Source of the DNA: Candidatus Geocrenenecus arthurdayi
GTDB taxonomy: Archaea; Thermoproteota; Nitrososphaeria_A; Caldarchaeales; Wolframiiraptoraceae
NCBI GenBank assembly: GCA_023539395.1
Contig: JAKCEX010000008.1
Coordinates: forward strand, 1-40,915
Direction: 5' to 3'
Length of the DNA: 40,915 nucleotides
The translations under genes were made by a program, and so were the position numbers. Under the pieces are notes generated by a model, which was not told where the DNA came from, made no database searches, and saw only the letters and a list, made by a program, of their open reading frames with translations. Numbering within the stretch: position 1 is the first letter of the stretch; the number at the start of each line of letters is the position of its first letter. Shown piece by piece: positions 1-8,547 of this stretch.

Positions 1-2
1 GA

Positions 3-638
3 TTGTACGTAGCAAGGAGTGAGAATGCTTACTTAACTTGGAGTATCGTATTGATTAATGTTATTGTTTTTCTTCTAGTTAGGATGAACCCACGTCTTAT
101 CTTGGAGTTTGCAACTATCCCCTTACTGACTATTAGATTTTCTGAGCCTTATAGGTTACTGACTTCTATGTTTATCCACTTTGATGTTCTTCATCTTTTC
201 TTTAACATGTTCGCTCTCTTCATATTTGGACCAGATATTGAGAAGGTTCTCGGAAAACTTCGTTACCTAGCATTATACTTTATAAGCGGTGTAATGGCTG
301 CTATCATCCATGCATACTACATCTTTATCTTCTTCCCTATCATGACGTTATTAACTAGTCCTGCAATCGGTGCTTCAGGTGCAATTTATGGTGTAATGGC
401 TGCGTATGGTGTATTATTTCCTATGAGGAGACTGATTGCTTTCATAGGTTTCCCAATAGTAGCCCCAGCAGTAGTTGTAATTGTAATACTTGCTTTAACA
501 CAGACACTGTATGCTTTAGTGGCTCCATATTCTCAAGTTGCTTATGCAGCTCATGTTGGAGGATTCATAACAGGGCTAATCATTACACTTGCCTACAAAC
601 CAGGTTTAAGAAGGATAATCCCCTATAGATATTTCTAG
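3..638 (+). CDS. Rhomboid-family intramembrane serine protease (5' end may lie outside the window)
   Basis: Polytopic membrane protein of about 211 residues with roughly six hydrophobic segments, the compact rhomboid core. The catalytic pair is visible: Ser125 in GASG and His184 in AYAAH. The HxxxN motif of helix 2 is present as H64 and N68. Rhomboids cut transmembrane segments of substrate proteins inside the membrane; the substrate is unknown here. The first usable codon is a TTG at position 3, but the frame is open to the window edge, so the true start may be upstream. The next genes (nuoBCD) run the same way about 100 nt downstream; no functional link is evident. Confidence 0.9.
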   Translation: MYVARSENAYLTWSIVLINVIVFLLVRMNPRLILEFATIPLLTIRFSEPYRLLTSMFIHFDVLHLFFNMFALFIFGPDIEKVLGKLRYLALYFISGVMAAIIHAYYIFIFFPIMTLLTSPAIGASGAIYGVMAAYGVLFPMRRLIAFIGFPIVAPAVVVIVILALTQTLYALVAPYSQVAYAAHVGGFITGLIITLAYKPGLRRIIPYRYF

Positions 639-740
639 GAATAATATTGCATTCACTATATTGAGTGTTATACAGACTTAAATATGGCCCTCACCCTAGA
701 AGAAGTTGACATATACAATAAGGTAGCAGAGGTCATGTAA

Positions 741-1400
741 ATGGTTCTTGACCAATTTAATCTTACTAGAAGGATCCCGAAGAAGACTGGTGTATTTGGT
801 TATACTCTTGCTTACTCAAAAGATATTATTGAGGCTATAGTTGAAGAAGTTATTCCAGATGATGAAAGAGAGGATGCAATTAAGGAGTATGGTTTAGGGA
901 AACCAGTAAAGATTATTAAGGGTGGAGAGACACATTATGTTCTTCAAGTTATTAAAAACAATTCTTTAATCCGTTACCTCGTTAACTGGGGTAGAATGGC
1001 TTCTCTATGGCCAGCTCATTTAACAACTGCATGTTGTAGTGTAGAGTTTGGAGCGGTCTCAAGTTCGAGATATGACCCAGAGAGGTTTGGGTGGATACCT
1101 GCCACAGGAACCTTGAGGCAGTCAGACGTATTGTTGATAGAAGGAACAGTAAACATGAAGATGGCTCAAAGAGTTAGGATTATTTATGATCAAATGCCAA
1201 ACCCCAAATGGGTTATAGCTATGGGGGCATGCGCAATCTCTGGTGGTCTCTACGCTAAAGACTCTTACAATGTCTTACAAGGATTGAATGACATAGTCCC
1301 CGTGGATGTATATGTTCCAGGATGCCCACCTAGACCTGAAACATTATTTCAGGGATTCCTACTTCTAAGAGACAAGATATTGAAATCGAGGTTGGAGTAG
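741..1400 (+). CDS. nuoB: NADH-quinone oxidoreductase-like subunit B (NuoB/FpoB, 20 kDa Fe-S subunit)
   Basis: Carries the terminal 4Fe-4S cluster (N2) of complex I-type enzymes, which passes electrons towards quinone. The four ligands are all present: tandem Cys98-Cys99 in TTACCSVEFG, Cys164 in MGACAISGG and Cys195 in PGCPPRPE. About 70 residues precede the conserved core, making it longer (219 aa) than minimal NuoB proteins. The ATG at 741 has a GAGGT ribosome site 8 nt upstream. It is the first gene of a tight nuoB-nuoC-nuoD run with 1-2 nt gaps. No electron-input module or membrane subunits are in the window, so the donor cannot be told from here. Confidence 0.95.
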   Translation: MVLDQFNLTRRIPKKTGVFGYTLAYSKDIIEAIVEEVIPDDEREDAIKEYGLGKPVKIIKGGETHYVLQVIKNNSLIRYLVNWGRMASLWPAHLTTACCSVEFGAVSSSRYDPERFGWIPATGTLRQSDVLLIEGTVNMKMAQRVRIIYDQMPNPKWVIAMGACAISGGLYAKDSYNVLQGLNDIVPVDVYVPGCPPRPETLFQGFLLLRDKILKSRLE

Positions 1401-1401
1401 G

Positions 1402-1896
1402 ATGACATGGGAGAAACTCAGAAAGATAATAGATGATGTAAAGGAAAAGTTTGGAGAAGATCTAGTGAGAGAAGTATACGTAGAGGGAAAGATAGCTAAG
1501 ATTGTAGTAAAGAAAGAGTCTATAGTTGAAGTTGCAACATACCTTAGAGATACACATAAGTTTGACCATGTTAAGGGTGTAACAGGAGTGGACTTATCAA
1601 GATTAAGAGAAGGTGGAGGACCATATATCGAGGTATTATATCACCTCGGGAGTTTAGAAGATCCAGAATTGGATGACGTTATACTAAACATGTCAGTGAT
1701 ACTTGATATAGAAAACCCGATGATGAACTCTCTATATTCTATCTGGCCGAGTGTCGAGTTCCATGAAAGAGAAGTCTACGATATGCTGGGGGTAATATTC
1801 AACGGTCATCCAAAATTAGAAAGGATACTTCTCCCCGAGTACTGGATGGATATTCCACCTCTAAGGAAAGAATACAAGGTTCCTGGGAGAGAATAA
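1402..1896 (+). CDS. nuoC: NADH-quinone oxidoreductase-like subunit C (NuoC, 30 kDa subunit)
   Basis: Peripheral-arm subunit that packs against NuoD in complex I and related ferredoxin or F420H2:quinone oxidoreductases. The 30-kDa signature is clear near residues 119-150: the HEREVYDMLG motif, then GHP and the ILLPEYW segment. 164 aa is the normal length for a stand-alone, non-fused NuoC. Its ATG lies one base after the nuoB stop and its stop is two bases before nuoD, so translation is almost certainly coupled. Confident by family resemblance. Confidence 0.94.
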   Translation: MTWEKLRKIIDDVKEKFGEDLVREVYVEGKIAKIVVKKESIVEVATYLRDTHKFDHVKGVTGVDLSRLREGGGPYIEVLYHLGSLEDPELDDVILNMSVILDIENPMMNSLYSIWPSVEFHEREVYDMLGVIFNGHPKLERILLPEYWMDIPPLRKEYKVPGRE

Positions 1897-1898
1897 TT

Positions 1899-3119
1899 AT
1901 GGTTTTGGAAGGAAAAAAGAAGATAGAAGTGTATGATACGGGTGGGCCGAGGTTAACATTCAGTTATGGTCCACAGCATCCTGGTACAGGTCACTTCAGG
2001 ATGATCGTAACCATCAGCGGGGATACAGTCGTAGACCTTGAACCTGATCCAGGTTTCGTTCATAGAGGTGAAGAGAAAATGGCTGAGTATAAAACATGGA
2101 TAACGAATATTCCACACTTGGAGAGACCAGCTATTCTCGATGCTGCTGGCATGGTTATACCGTATTGTTTAACAGTTGAGAAACTCATGGATGTAGAGAT
2201 ACCTGAGAGAGCAAAGTATCTTAGAACTATAGTAGCTGAATTAGACCGTATCGCAAGCCACTTGTATTGGTTCTCACTCTACGGAGTATTTCTAGGTCAC
2301 ACAACCATGTTCCTATGGTGTGTAAGTGATAGAGAATTCATTCTAGATATCTCTCAATTGATAACGGGTCAGAGGTTTACGCATGCATACTATGTACCTG
2401 GAGGGGTTAGAAACGATGCTCCCAAGCAGGTTCCTAAAGGATTAGTTAAAGAATTCAAGTATTACTATTCAAGATTGATAGGTAAAGAACCTAGCCAGGA
2501 AGAGCTGAGTGAAGACTTTAACAAGTATGTTTTAGCTGTAACGCATTTCATGGATCTAAGACTTGACCACTATTATGAAATGTTCTTTAATAGTGAGATA
2601 TTCCTTGAGAGAGTACGTAACATAGGTGTTTTAAAGAGGGAAGATGCGATTAAGCTAGGTGTTCCTGGAACTACTCTCAGAGCTTCGGGAGTAAAGTATG
2701 ATACTAGAGTGAATGACCCCTACGATGCCTATCCATTCTTAAAGTTTGAGATACCTGTCAGGAATGAAGGAGATTGCTATGCTAGAGCAATAGTTGGATA
2801 CCAGGAAATAAGAGAAAGCTTGAAGATAATTAGACAAGCAGTTGAGCAGATGCCTGAGGGGCCATTCAAGCTAAAACAACACCCAGTAGTGATAAAGGTA
2901 CCGAAGGGTGAAGCATTAGGTAGGGCTGAAGCAGCAAGAGGAGAGATAATCTACTATATTGTAAGCGATGGTACAGATAAACCATACAGGCTTAGAATGA
3001 TAACTCCGAGTTTTAGACTTCTACCAGCCTTAAAACACCTTACAATAGGTGCTAGAATTGCAGACATACCACCAATATACTGGAGCCTAAACTACTGGCC
3101 CGTAGAAGCAGATAGATAA
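1899..3119 (+). CDS. nuoD: NADH-quinone oxidoreductase-like subunit D (NuoD, 49 kDa subunit)
   Basis: Forms the quinone-binding cavity with NuoB. The N-terminal YGPQHPGTGHFR motif (about residues 23-34), the PGFVHRGEEKMAE segment and a helical core rich in conserved His/Arg are typical. The paired CxxC motifs of NiFe-hydrogenase large subunits are absent, which argues for a respiratory Nuo/Fpo-type subunit rather than a hydrogenase. 406 aa is full length. The C-terminus (YWSLNYWPVEADR) keeps the final DR but diverges from the usual ending. No nuoH, I, J, K, L, M or N follows: the operon stops here against a convergent tRNA gene. Confidence 0.95.
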   Translation: MVLEGKKKIEVYDTGGPRLTFSYGPQHPGTGHFRMIVTISGDTVVDLEPDPGFVHRGEEKMAEYKTWITNIPHLERPAILDAAGMVIPYCLTVEKLMDVEIPERAKYLRTIVAELDRIASHLYWFSLYGVFLGHTTMFLWCVSDREFILDISQLITGQRFTHAYYVPGGVRNDAPKQVPKGLVKEFKYYYSRLIGKEPSQEELSEDFNKYVLAVTHFMDLRLDHYYEMFFNSEIFLERVRNIGVLKREDAIKLGVPGTTLRASGVKYDTRVNDPYDAYPFLKFEIPVRNEGDCYARAIVGYQEIRESLKIIRQAVEQMPEGPFKLKQHPVVIKVPKGEALGRAEAARGEIIYYIVSDGTDKPYRLRMITPSFRLLPALKHLTIGARIADIPPIYWSLNYWPVEADR

Positions 3120-3149
3120 AGTAACTAACAATTGTAGTGTTGTAGTATA

Positions 3150-3269
3150 TAGCCCGGGCCGGATTCGAACCGGCGTCCCCGGGTTTCTTCTCTATGCGGC
3201 CAATGATCCAAAGCCCGGGATCCCTAGCCCTCTTCTGACCAGATAGCTTGGCCGCTAGACGACCGGGCT
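3150..3269 (-). tRNA. tRNA-Gln (anticodon UUG) with two apparent introns
   Basis: Read on the minus strand. The acceptor AGCCCGG pairs perfectly with CCGGGCT, the T-arm is GCCGG-TTCGAAT-CCGGC, the anticodon loop is CTTTGGA (anticodon TTG) and the discriminator is A; CCA is not encoded. The gene is 120 nt, too long unless two segments are removed. A 23-nt insert after position 37 (3185-3207) brings CCGGG and CCCGG together as the anticodon stem. A 24-nt insert in the D-loop (about 3224-3247) must go to give the standard GTCTAGCGGCCAAGGAT D-arm. The A1-U72 pair suits archaeal tRNA-Gln, which is made by amidation of Glu-tRNA. Intron ends are inferred and can shift by a base. Confidence 0.85.
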
Positions 3270-3390
3270 TCCACTTTCTACTTATTGCAAGGTAGTTTTT
3301 GTAGTTTTTGGATATGGTATATTAGTGTCTTTAGGGTTATCGAGGGTTTATAGAATTAAATATAGCTGTGAATTTTCTTTCCATAAAACT

Positions 3391-3402
3391 TTTACTTAAA
3401 TA
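3391..3402 (+). promoter_or_regulatory. TATA box for the ahaH-atpC ATPase genes
   Basis: TTTACTTAAATA is centred about 30 nt before the ATG at 3428, which predicts a transcript starting only a few bases before the start codon. This is the usual leaderless arrangement in crenarchaea. Position and base composition are the only evidence. Confidence 0.55.
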
Positions 3403-3427
3403 GACGAAGATTATCTCTTATCTAGGA

Positions 3428-3760
3428 ATGAGTAGTAAGTCTATCTCTGCAGCTATCTCGATCTTAGAAGATTTTGAGAAGAAGATTGATGAAATACTTT
3501 CTGAGAGTGAAGATTTCAAAAAGAAGATTCTAGAGATTGCAGAAGAAGAATCGAGAAAGATCCGGGAGAAAATAGTTTCCGAGATTAGAATCGAGCTTGA
3601 TAACTTATTGAGGAATATTGAGGAGGAAGCTCAGAGAGAAGCTGAACAGTTATTAAAGAAAGCAGATGAAGAAGCTAAAAGAATCAAGGATAGATTTCAC
3701 AGTAAAATAGATGAGATAATTAACCAAGTCTTGAAGATTTTATTTGAGGGAGAAGGCTAG
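3428..3760 (+). CDS. A-type (archaeal V-type) ATPase subunit H, peripheral stalk
   Basis: A 110-residue, highly charged protein that is almost entirely predicted coiled coil, with runs such as IREKIVSEIR and EEEAQREAEQLLKKADEEA and no hydrophobic segment. This is the shape and size of the archaeal ATPase H (G-like) stalk subunit, which pairs with subunit E to hold the catalytic head against the membrane stator. It is directly followed by the subunit C gene, which supports the call. Sequence identity in coiled coils is weak evidence, so the assignment rests partly on context. The other A-ATPase genes (I, K, E, F, A, B, D) are not in the window. Confidence 0.75.
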   Translation: MSSKSISAAISILEDFEKKIDEILSESEDFKKKILEIAEEESRKIREKIVSEIRIELDNLLRNIEEEAQREAEQLLKKADEEAKRIKDRFHSKIDEIINQVLKILFEGEG

Positions 3761-3761
3761 C

Positions 3762-4823
3762 ATGTCAACTACAAAGCTTGGAAGCCTCTACTCAATAGTA
3801 CGAACATATGCTCTGAAGGGGATGCTGCTTGAATACCCAATATACGAAGATCTATCCAATTCAAGGAATCTTGGAGAGATGGTTGATAAGCTGAGACCAA
3901 CAATCTACGGTAATGTGTTCGGAGAACCACCTAAACCATTAACCTCTGAGAATCTTGAGAAAATCTTTCTGACAAGCTTGATAGATACGGAGTACTCGCT
4001 TATCAAGTATATTCCTAGAGCTGTATTTCTTGAAAAATACTTTCTCAGACATATTTTCAGGAATCTTAAGATTATCCTTAAAGCTAGAGCTTTAGGAACA
4101 CCATATGAAGAAGTATCCCCAAAGATAAATCTTAGAGCTGAAGAACATCTTAAGATGAGAGACTTAGTTGTTAAAGCATTAGTTGAGAAAGAGTTAGAGG
4201 CTACTGTAGAGACTCTTAGAAACACACTTATGTATAGAGATCTATTAAATGCATTAGAAATTTACCAGAAAGAGAAAGACCCACTAATATTCGAGACATC
4301 ACTAGATAGGTCTTTCTATGAACAGCTATTCTATGCAATTAAGAAGATGAGGAGAGATGAGAGAAAACCATTAGAATCATTGTTAGCATATGAAATCGAT
4401 GGATACATATTAACAGCAGCATTAAGATCTAAACTCTGGAATCTAACGCCAGCTGAAGCAAGAAAATTCATGTTATCTTCTGGAGTAAGAATTAATGGTA
4501 GAATGATTGAGAGAATGGTCCAAGCCGCAAACATTGAAGAAGTGCTTAGAGAGTTAGAAGATACATACTATGAAGACCTCTTAAAGATTATAGATCTTTC
4601 TCAGCCTCTAAGGACGGTAATTTCTATAGAATCATGGTTTAAAGAAGAATCCATAAAAAAGGCTAAGAAAACGTTCCTGCAGGATATATTCAAGCTGGCT
4701 ATCATATACTCATTCATAAAACTTAAGGAAGTAGAAGTGAAGAACCTATCAGCGATAGCATTCGGAATAGAATATGGACTAACATCTTCCGAGATACTTG
4801 AAAATGTTAAAAGAATAATTTAA
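3762..4823 (+). CDS. atpC: A-type ATPase subunit C (V-ATPase subunit d family)
   Basis: Roughly 353-residue, all-alpha protein of the AtpC/subunit d family, the cap that joins the central rotor shaft to the membrane c-ring. Visible features are the N-terminal YSIVRTYALKGMLL helix and three repeated helical bundles. The ATG at 3762 is preferred over an upstream in-frame TTG at 3744: it falls right after the subunit H stop (3758-3760) and has a GAGGG ribosome site at 3745-3749. Co-transcribed with subunit H. Length fits the family (about 340-360 aa). Confidence 0.85.
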   Translation: MSTTKLGSLYSIVRTYALKGMLLEYPIYEDLSNSRNLGEMVDKLRPTIYGNVFGEPPKPLTSENLEKIFLTSLIDTEYSLIKYIPRAVFLEKYFLRHIFRNLKIILKARALGTPYEEVSPKINLRAEEHLKMRDLVVKALVEKELEATVETLRNTLMYRDLLNALEIYQKEKDPLIFETSLDRSFYEQLFYAIKKMRRDERKPLESLLAYEIDGYILTAALRSKLWNLTPAEARKFMLSSGVRINGRMIERMVQAANIEEVLRELEDTYYEDLLKIIDLSQPLRTVISIESWFKEESIKKAKKTFLQDIFKLAIIYSFIKLKEVEVKNLSAIAFGIEYGLTSSEILENVKRII

Positions 4824-4848
4824 GATAATTCTTCTATTTTTAGGAGCT

Positions 4849-5064
4849 ATGAAAAAGCGAATATACAAAGTCGTAGTATGTAGGAACTGTGGCCACATCC
4901 AGATAACTTATGCAGAAGCTAGCTATCGATGTTTCAAATGCGGTAAGATAGTAACGATAGATAGCGACATAGTCATGCTGAAAACATTCGACCCCTTAAA
5001 GGCTAGAGAGAAGCTTATTAGTTTATGGTCTGCCAAGCAGATAGAATTTAAGAAGCTGAAATAA
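4849..5064 (+). CDS. Small zinc-ribbon protein, DUF1922-like
   Basis: 71 residues with a rubredoxin-like knuckle pair, CxxC at Cys11/Cys14 and CxxC at Cys28/Cys31, which should bind one zinc ion. A basic helix (LKAREKLISLWSAKQIEFK) follows. This layout of a beta ribbon then one helix resembles the archaeal DUF1922 family; the molecular role is not known. It begins 25 nt after atpC on the same strand and may be read through from it. Nucleic-acid binding is possible but is only a guess from the fold. Confidence 0.75.
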   Translation: MKKRIYKVVVCRNCGHIQITYAEASYRCFKCGKIVTIDSDIVMLKTFDPLKAREKLISLWSAKQIEFKKLK

Positions 5065-5160
5065 CGTAGATGAGAAATAGATACTGGGTTTTGAAGTATT
5101 ATTGGTATTAATGTAGAGTAAACTTTTTGTGTACCTTGAGACCGTAAATATTGGAATATC

Positions 5161-6000
5161 ATGCTATTAGGAGCACATGTTTCAATATCAGGAACAATAG
5201 ATAAAGCTGTAGATAGAGCTCGTGAACTTGGATGTACTACTTTTCAGATATTCACAAGGAATCCTAGAGGCTGGAAAGCAAAAAAATTGAGTAATCGGGA
5301 AATTGAAGAATTTAGGAAAAAGATGAAAGAATTTAATTATTCTATTGCTGTTTCCCATATGCCTTATCTCCCCAATATTTCTTCTCCAATACAGGGAACT
5401 TTCAAGAAGTCTGTATCATCACTCATACAAGAACTTGAGAGAAGCGGAGAGCTTGGATTAAAATACTTAGTCGTACATATCGGGAGTCATCTAGGTAAAG
5501 GGCTTGAAGCAGGAATAAAGAAAGCAGCAGAAGCTGTCAATACAGCTCTCAGTAAGGTAGACAATAATGTAATAGTCTTGTTAGAGAATATGGCTGGACA
5601 GAGGAATAGCGTCGGCTCAAGATTTGAAGATATAAGAAGGATACTAAACATGATCGAGTATCCAGATAGAATTGGAGTATGTGTAGATACTTGCCATGCT
5701 TTTGCAGCAGGATACGATTTTAGAACTAGAGAAGCAATAGAAAATACTCTTAGAGATTTTGATGAGATAATAGGTTTAAAACTACTAAAAGTAGTGCATA
5801 TCAATGATTCAAAAGGAGATCTTGGATCTCATCTTGACAGGCATGAGCATATAGGAATGGGGAAGATAGGTGAAAACGGTTTTAGAGAATTATTCCACAA
5901 CCCACATATCAGAGATTTACCATTGATTCTTGAGACCCCAGTAGACTCAAGGGGAAATTTTGCAACAAATCTAGCTAAGTGCAAAGAGCTATATCTATAA
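5161..6000 (+). CDS. nfo: Endonuclease IV (AP endonuclease)
   Basis: Cuts the DNA backbone 5' to abasic sites in base-excision repair. The 279-aa TIM-barrel protein shows the three-metal site of the Nfo family in order: GAHVSISG at the N-terminus, VVHIGSHLGKG, LENMAGQ, CVDTCHAFAAGYD, VVHINDSKG followed by DRHEHIG, and LILETP near the end. Length matches bacterial and archaeal Nfo (about 280). The ATG at 5161 gives the canonical N-terminus MLLGAHVS. The gene stands apart from its neighbours; abasic-site repair is expected to be in demand in a thermophile. Confidence 0.96.
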   Translation: MLLGAHVSISGTIDKAVDRARELGCTTFQIFTRNPRGWKAKKLSNREIEEFRKKMKEFNYSIAVSHMPYLPNISSPIQGTFKKSVSSLIQELERSGELGLKYLVVHIGSHLGKGLEAGIKKAAEAVNTALSKVDNNVIVLLENMAGQRNSVGSRFEDIRRILNMIEYPDRIGVCVDTCHAFAAGYDFRTREAIENTLRDFDEIIGLKLLKVVHINDSKGDLGSHLDRHEHIGMGKIGENGFRELFHNPHIRDLPLILETPVDSRGNFATNLAKCKELYL

Positions 6001-6014
6001 TCTACGTGGTTTAT

Positions 6015-6443
6015 ATGAATAGGCTTGTTAAATTAATCTCTAAGATACTGAGAAGATTGTTCTCGGCAGAGTTTCTCAAGTTTAATATTGTTGGAGGATT
6101 TGGAATCTTAGTTAACATGGCTGCATACATTGTTCTAAAAGATTGGCTTCAAGTATATTACATGATTTCTGGAGCATTAGCTACAGAGGTCGCTATAATC
6201 AATAATTTTATCCTTAACGATTTATGGACTTTCAGAAATAGGAATACGAAGGTAAATGTATGGGTTAGAGCTGGATTATTCCATCTCTCACGTCTTCTGG
6301 GAATGGGTGTAACTCTTGGAGCACTATACATATTGGTTGATTTCTTCAAGTTGAATGATCTACTAGCTTACTTCTTCAGTATAGGCTTAGGTGTCTTAGC
6401 CAACTTTTATACTAGCGATATCTATGTATGGTCTCAGAAATAG
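6015..6443 (+). CDS. GtrA-like membrane protein
   Basis: About 142 residues with four predicted transmembrane segments and the GtrA-family pattern: an FKFNIVGG-like start to helix 1, an AIINNFILNDLWTFR segment after helix 2, and NFYTSDIYVW at the end. GtrA-like proteins are thought to flip lipid-linked sugars or to help polyprenyl-glycosyltransferases, but no glycosyltransferase is next to it here. The ATG at 6015 is chosen over an in-frame upstream TTG inside nfo. Its 3' end overlaps the convergent thiW gene by 32 nt. Confidence 0.8.
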   Translation: MNRLVKLISKILRRLFSAEFLKFNIVGGFGILVNMAAYIVLKDWLQVYYMISGALATEVAIINNFILNDLWTFRNRNTKVNVWVRAGLFHLSRLLGMGVTLGALYILVDFFKLNDLLAYFFSIGLGVLANFYTSDIYVWSQK

Positions 6444-7020
6444 TTGAGCTAGGTATCTGGACTCTCTTCATAGTTGATGTTAGAGTAGTTATTATGCCCA
6501 ATCTATCTAGAGTTAGAATTACCACGTAACCTATGATCGAACCTGGGATAGAGCTTGCAGCCCATCCAGCCCAGAAGATAGGTAAAAGGCTTAGAACACC
6601 TTGCTCCCTAATCATACCAGTAAGCCTTACATCACCTATTAGTGGTGCGAAGATGAGAAGTGAAAATGTTCCACCTATTAAAACTGTTCCAATAGGTTCT
6701 AGAAACGCTGCAGAGTATTTTATGAATCTATTCTTTGCACGTCTTGTGAGTTTGTATCCTAGTCCTACAAGTATTGCTCCAGGTATCCCTCCTGGGAAAG
6801 CATATAGAGTTCCTATTCCAAGCATATTTCTAATTGATCCAATAAATATTGCTGCAACCGCTCCCCACCATGGCCCGATTGTTACTCCACTTAGTACATT
6901 TACGAAGTGCTGGGTAGGATAAGCTTTCGTTGTAATGAACTGGAACCAGAAGAATGGTGCTAGAGATACTCCTAACGCTGTAAATACAGCTAATAAAGAT
7001 ATCTTCTTAGTATCTATCAT
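6412..7020 (-). CDS. thiW: ThiW, substrate-binding (S) component of an ECF-type thiamine-precursor transporter
   Basis: 202-residue integral membrane protein with about five or six hydrophobic segments. Features typical of ThiW are the YPTQHFVNVLSGVTIGPWWG segment, then GSIRNMLGIGTLYAFPGGIPGA, a loop-helix block shared with other ECF S components. ThiW is thought to bind hydroxyethylthiazole, a thiamine precursor; this comes from its association with thiamine genes in bacteria. The ECF ATPases and T subunit are not in the window. ThiD-ThiN lies 2 kb away, consistent with thiamine salvage. Start: ATG directly after AGAGGCGGAG, with an AT-rich TATA-like stretch at 7048-7060. Confidence 0.85.
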   Translation of the reverse strand: MIDTKKISLLAVFTALGVSLAPFFWFQFITTKAYPTQHFVNVLSGVTIGPWWGAVAAIFIGSIRNMLGIGTLYAFPGGIPGAILVGLGYKLTRRAKNRFIKYSAAFLEPIGTVLIGGTFSLLIFAPLIGDVRLTGMIREQGVLSLLPIFWAGWAASSIPGSIIGYVVILTLDRLGIITTLTSTMKRVQIPSSTISETIHRYR

Positions 7021-7221
7021 CTCCGCCTCTTAGATGATTAAGCATCCTTATAATTTATGCTATAAGTGGCTTATACCATTATTTTTATTGGGTTTAATAA
7101 TGTTCATTAAAACGCCTCAATTTTGAATACTTCCTAACGTATTCTTATCTCCAAATCATTAGATAAATTATCAATCGCAAAATTCTTAGTCTAGTTGAGA
7201 GGAATTAATCTACAGAAGAGG

Positions 7222-8547
7222 ATGTATAGAAAGAAAGTAATCATTATGGGTGCAGCTGGAAGGGATTTCCATAATTTCAACATGTATTTCAGAGATAATC
7301 CATTCTATGAAGTAGTCGCATTTACTGCTGCTCAAATACCTGGATTAAGTGGTAGAATATATCCACCAGAACTCTCAGGGGAAAACTACCCTAATGGTAT
7401 TCCAATATACTCTGAGGAGATGCTCACCGAATTAATCAGGAAATATAATGTAGATTTAGTTGTTTTATCTTACAGTGATTTAACCCATGAAGATGTAATG
7501 CATAAAGCTTCAGAAGTCTTAGCTGCTGGAGCGGATTTTATGCTCCTCGGTCCGAGGAGTACTATGCTTGAATCAGATGTACCTGTTATAGGAGTTACAG
7601 CTGTAAGAACTGGTGCTGGGAAGAGCACAGTTACGAGAAGACTAGCATCAATACTGAAGAAACATAATGTAAAATTCAATATCGTCAGACATCCTATGCC
7701 ATATAGTAGATTACTGAGATACAGAGTACAGAGATTCAGCTCATTTGAGGATCTTGAGAGATATGAGTGTACAATTGAAGAAAGAGAAGAATATGAACCA
7801 CACTTAGAAATGGGAAATACTGTTTATGCTGGAGTCGATTATAGAGAGGTTTTAAGAGAAGCCTCAAAAAATGTTGATGTTATTTTATGGGATGGTGGAA
7901 ATAATGACTTCCCATTCTTTAAACCAAGCATACTTGTAACAGTTGCAGATGCTCTTAGACCAAATCAAGAAATCTCAACATATCCAGGAGAAGTAAACGT
8001 TAGGATGGCTAATGTTGTTGTAATTAACAAAGTCGATTCAGTAAGCCGAGAGAACGTGAAGATAATTGAAGAGAATATTAGGAAGATAAACAAGAATGCA
8101 TTAATAATTAAAGCATCATCTAAACTTTATTTACCAAATCCTAAAGCTATCGAAGGTAAGAAAGTCCTCGTTGTAGAAGATGGTCCTACAGTAACACATG
8201 GGGGCATGAGCTACTCTATAGGGTTTATTGCTGCTAGGATGTATAATGCAGGAGAAGTTATAGATCCTAGAGATTACGCAGTTGGATCTATCAAGGAAGT
8301 ATATCAAACCTATAAGCATCTAGGTCCAGTTCTTCCAGCTATGGGTTATAGTAAAGAACAGATTAAGGAACTCCAAGAAACAATCAACAATATTGACTGC
8401 GACCTAGTTATCCTCGGTACACCCATAGACCTTGGAAGATTAATAGAATTGAAAAAACCATATGTAAAGGTTAGATACGAGCTTGAAGAAGTTAGTAAAC
8501 CAGACCTTGAAGATGTTTTAAGAATATACGGTATATTAAAGAGTTGA
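7222..8547 (+). CDS. Cyclic 2,3-diphosphoglycerate synthetase-like GTPase (COG2403 type)
   Basis: About 441 residues. The N-terminal VIIMGAAGRDFHNFN is a Rossmann-type motif, followed near residues 120-145 by a P-loop (GVTAVRTGAGKST) and later by VVINKVDS, a GTPase NKxD motif. Homologues in methanogens make the thermoprotectant cyclic 2,3-diphosphoglycerate; in crenarchaea the family is common but its product has not been shown, so the enzyme name should be read as family only. An in-frame TTG at 7195 is an alternative start; ATG 7222 fits the family N-terminus better. A TATA-like GATAAATTATC is at about 7161. The next gene overlaps its stop codon. Confidence 0.8.
   Translation: MYRKKVIIMGAAGRDFHNFNMYFRDNPFYEVVAFTAAQIPGLSGRIYPPELSGENYPNGIPIYSEEMLTELIRKYNVDLVVLSYSDLTHEDVMHKASEVLAAGADFMLLGPRSTMLESDVPVIGVTAVRTGAGKSTVTRRLASILKKHNVKFNIVRHPMPYSRLLRYRVQRFSSFEDLERYECTIEEREEYEPHLEMGNTVYAGVDYREVLREASKNVDVILWDGGNNDFPFFKPSILVTVADALRPNQEISTYPGEVNVRMANVVVINKVDSVSRENVKIIEENIRKINKNALIIKASSKLYLPNPKAIEGKKVLVVEDGPTVTHGGMSYSIGFIAARMYNAGEVIDPRDYAVGSIKEVYQTYKHLGPVLPAMGYSKEQIKELQETINNIDCDLVILGTPIDLGRLIELKKPYVKVRYELEEVSKPDLEDVLRIYGILKS

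Noticed and set aside
5487-5804. Long open frames antisense to nfo, cdc48, guaB and other genes
   Set aside because: They lie wholly inside well-identified genes, have low-complexity composition and lack start signals; they are shadows of AT-rich codon use.
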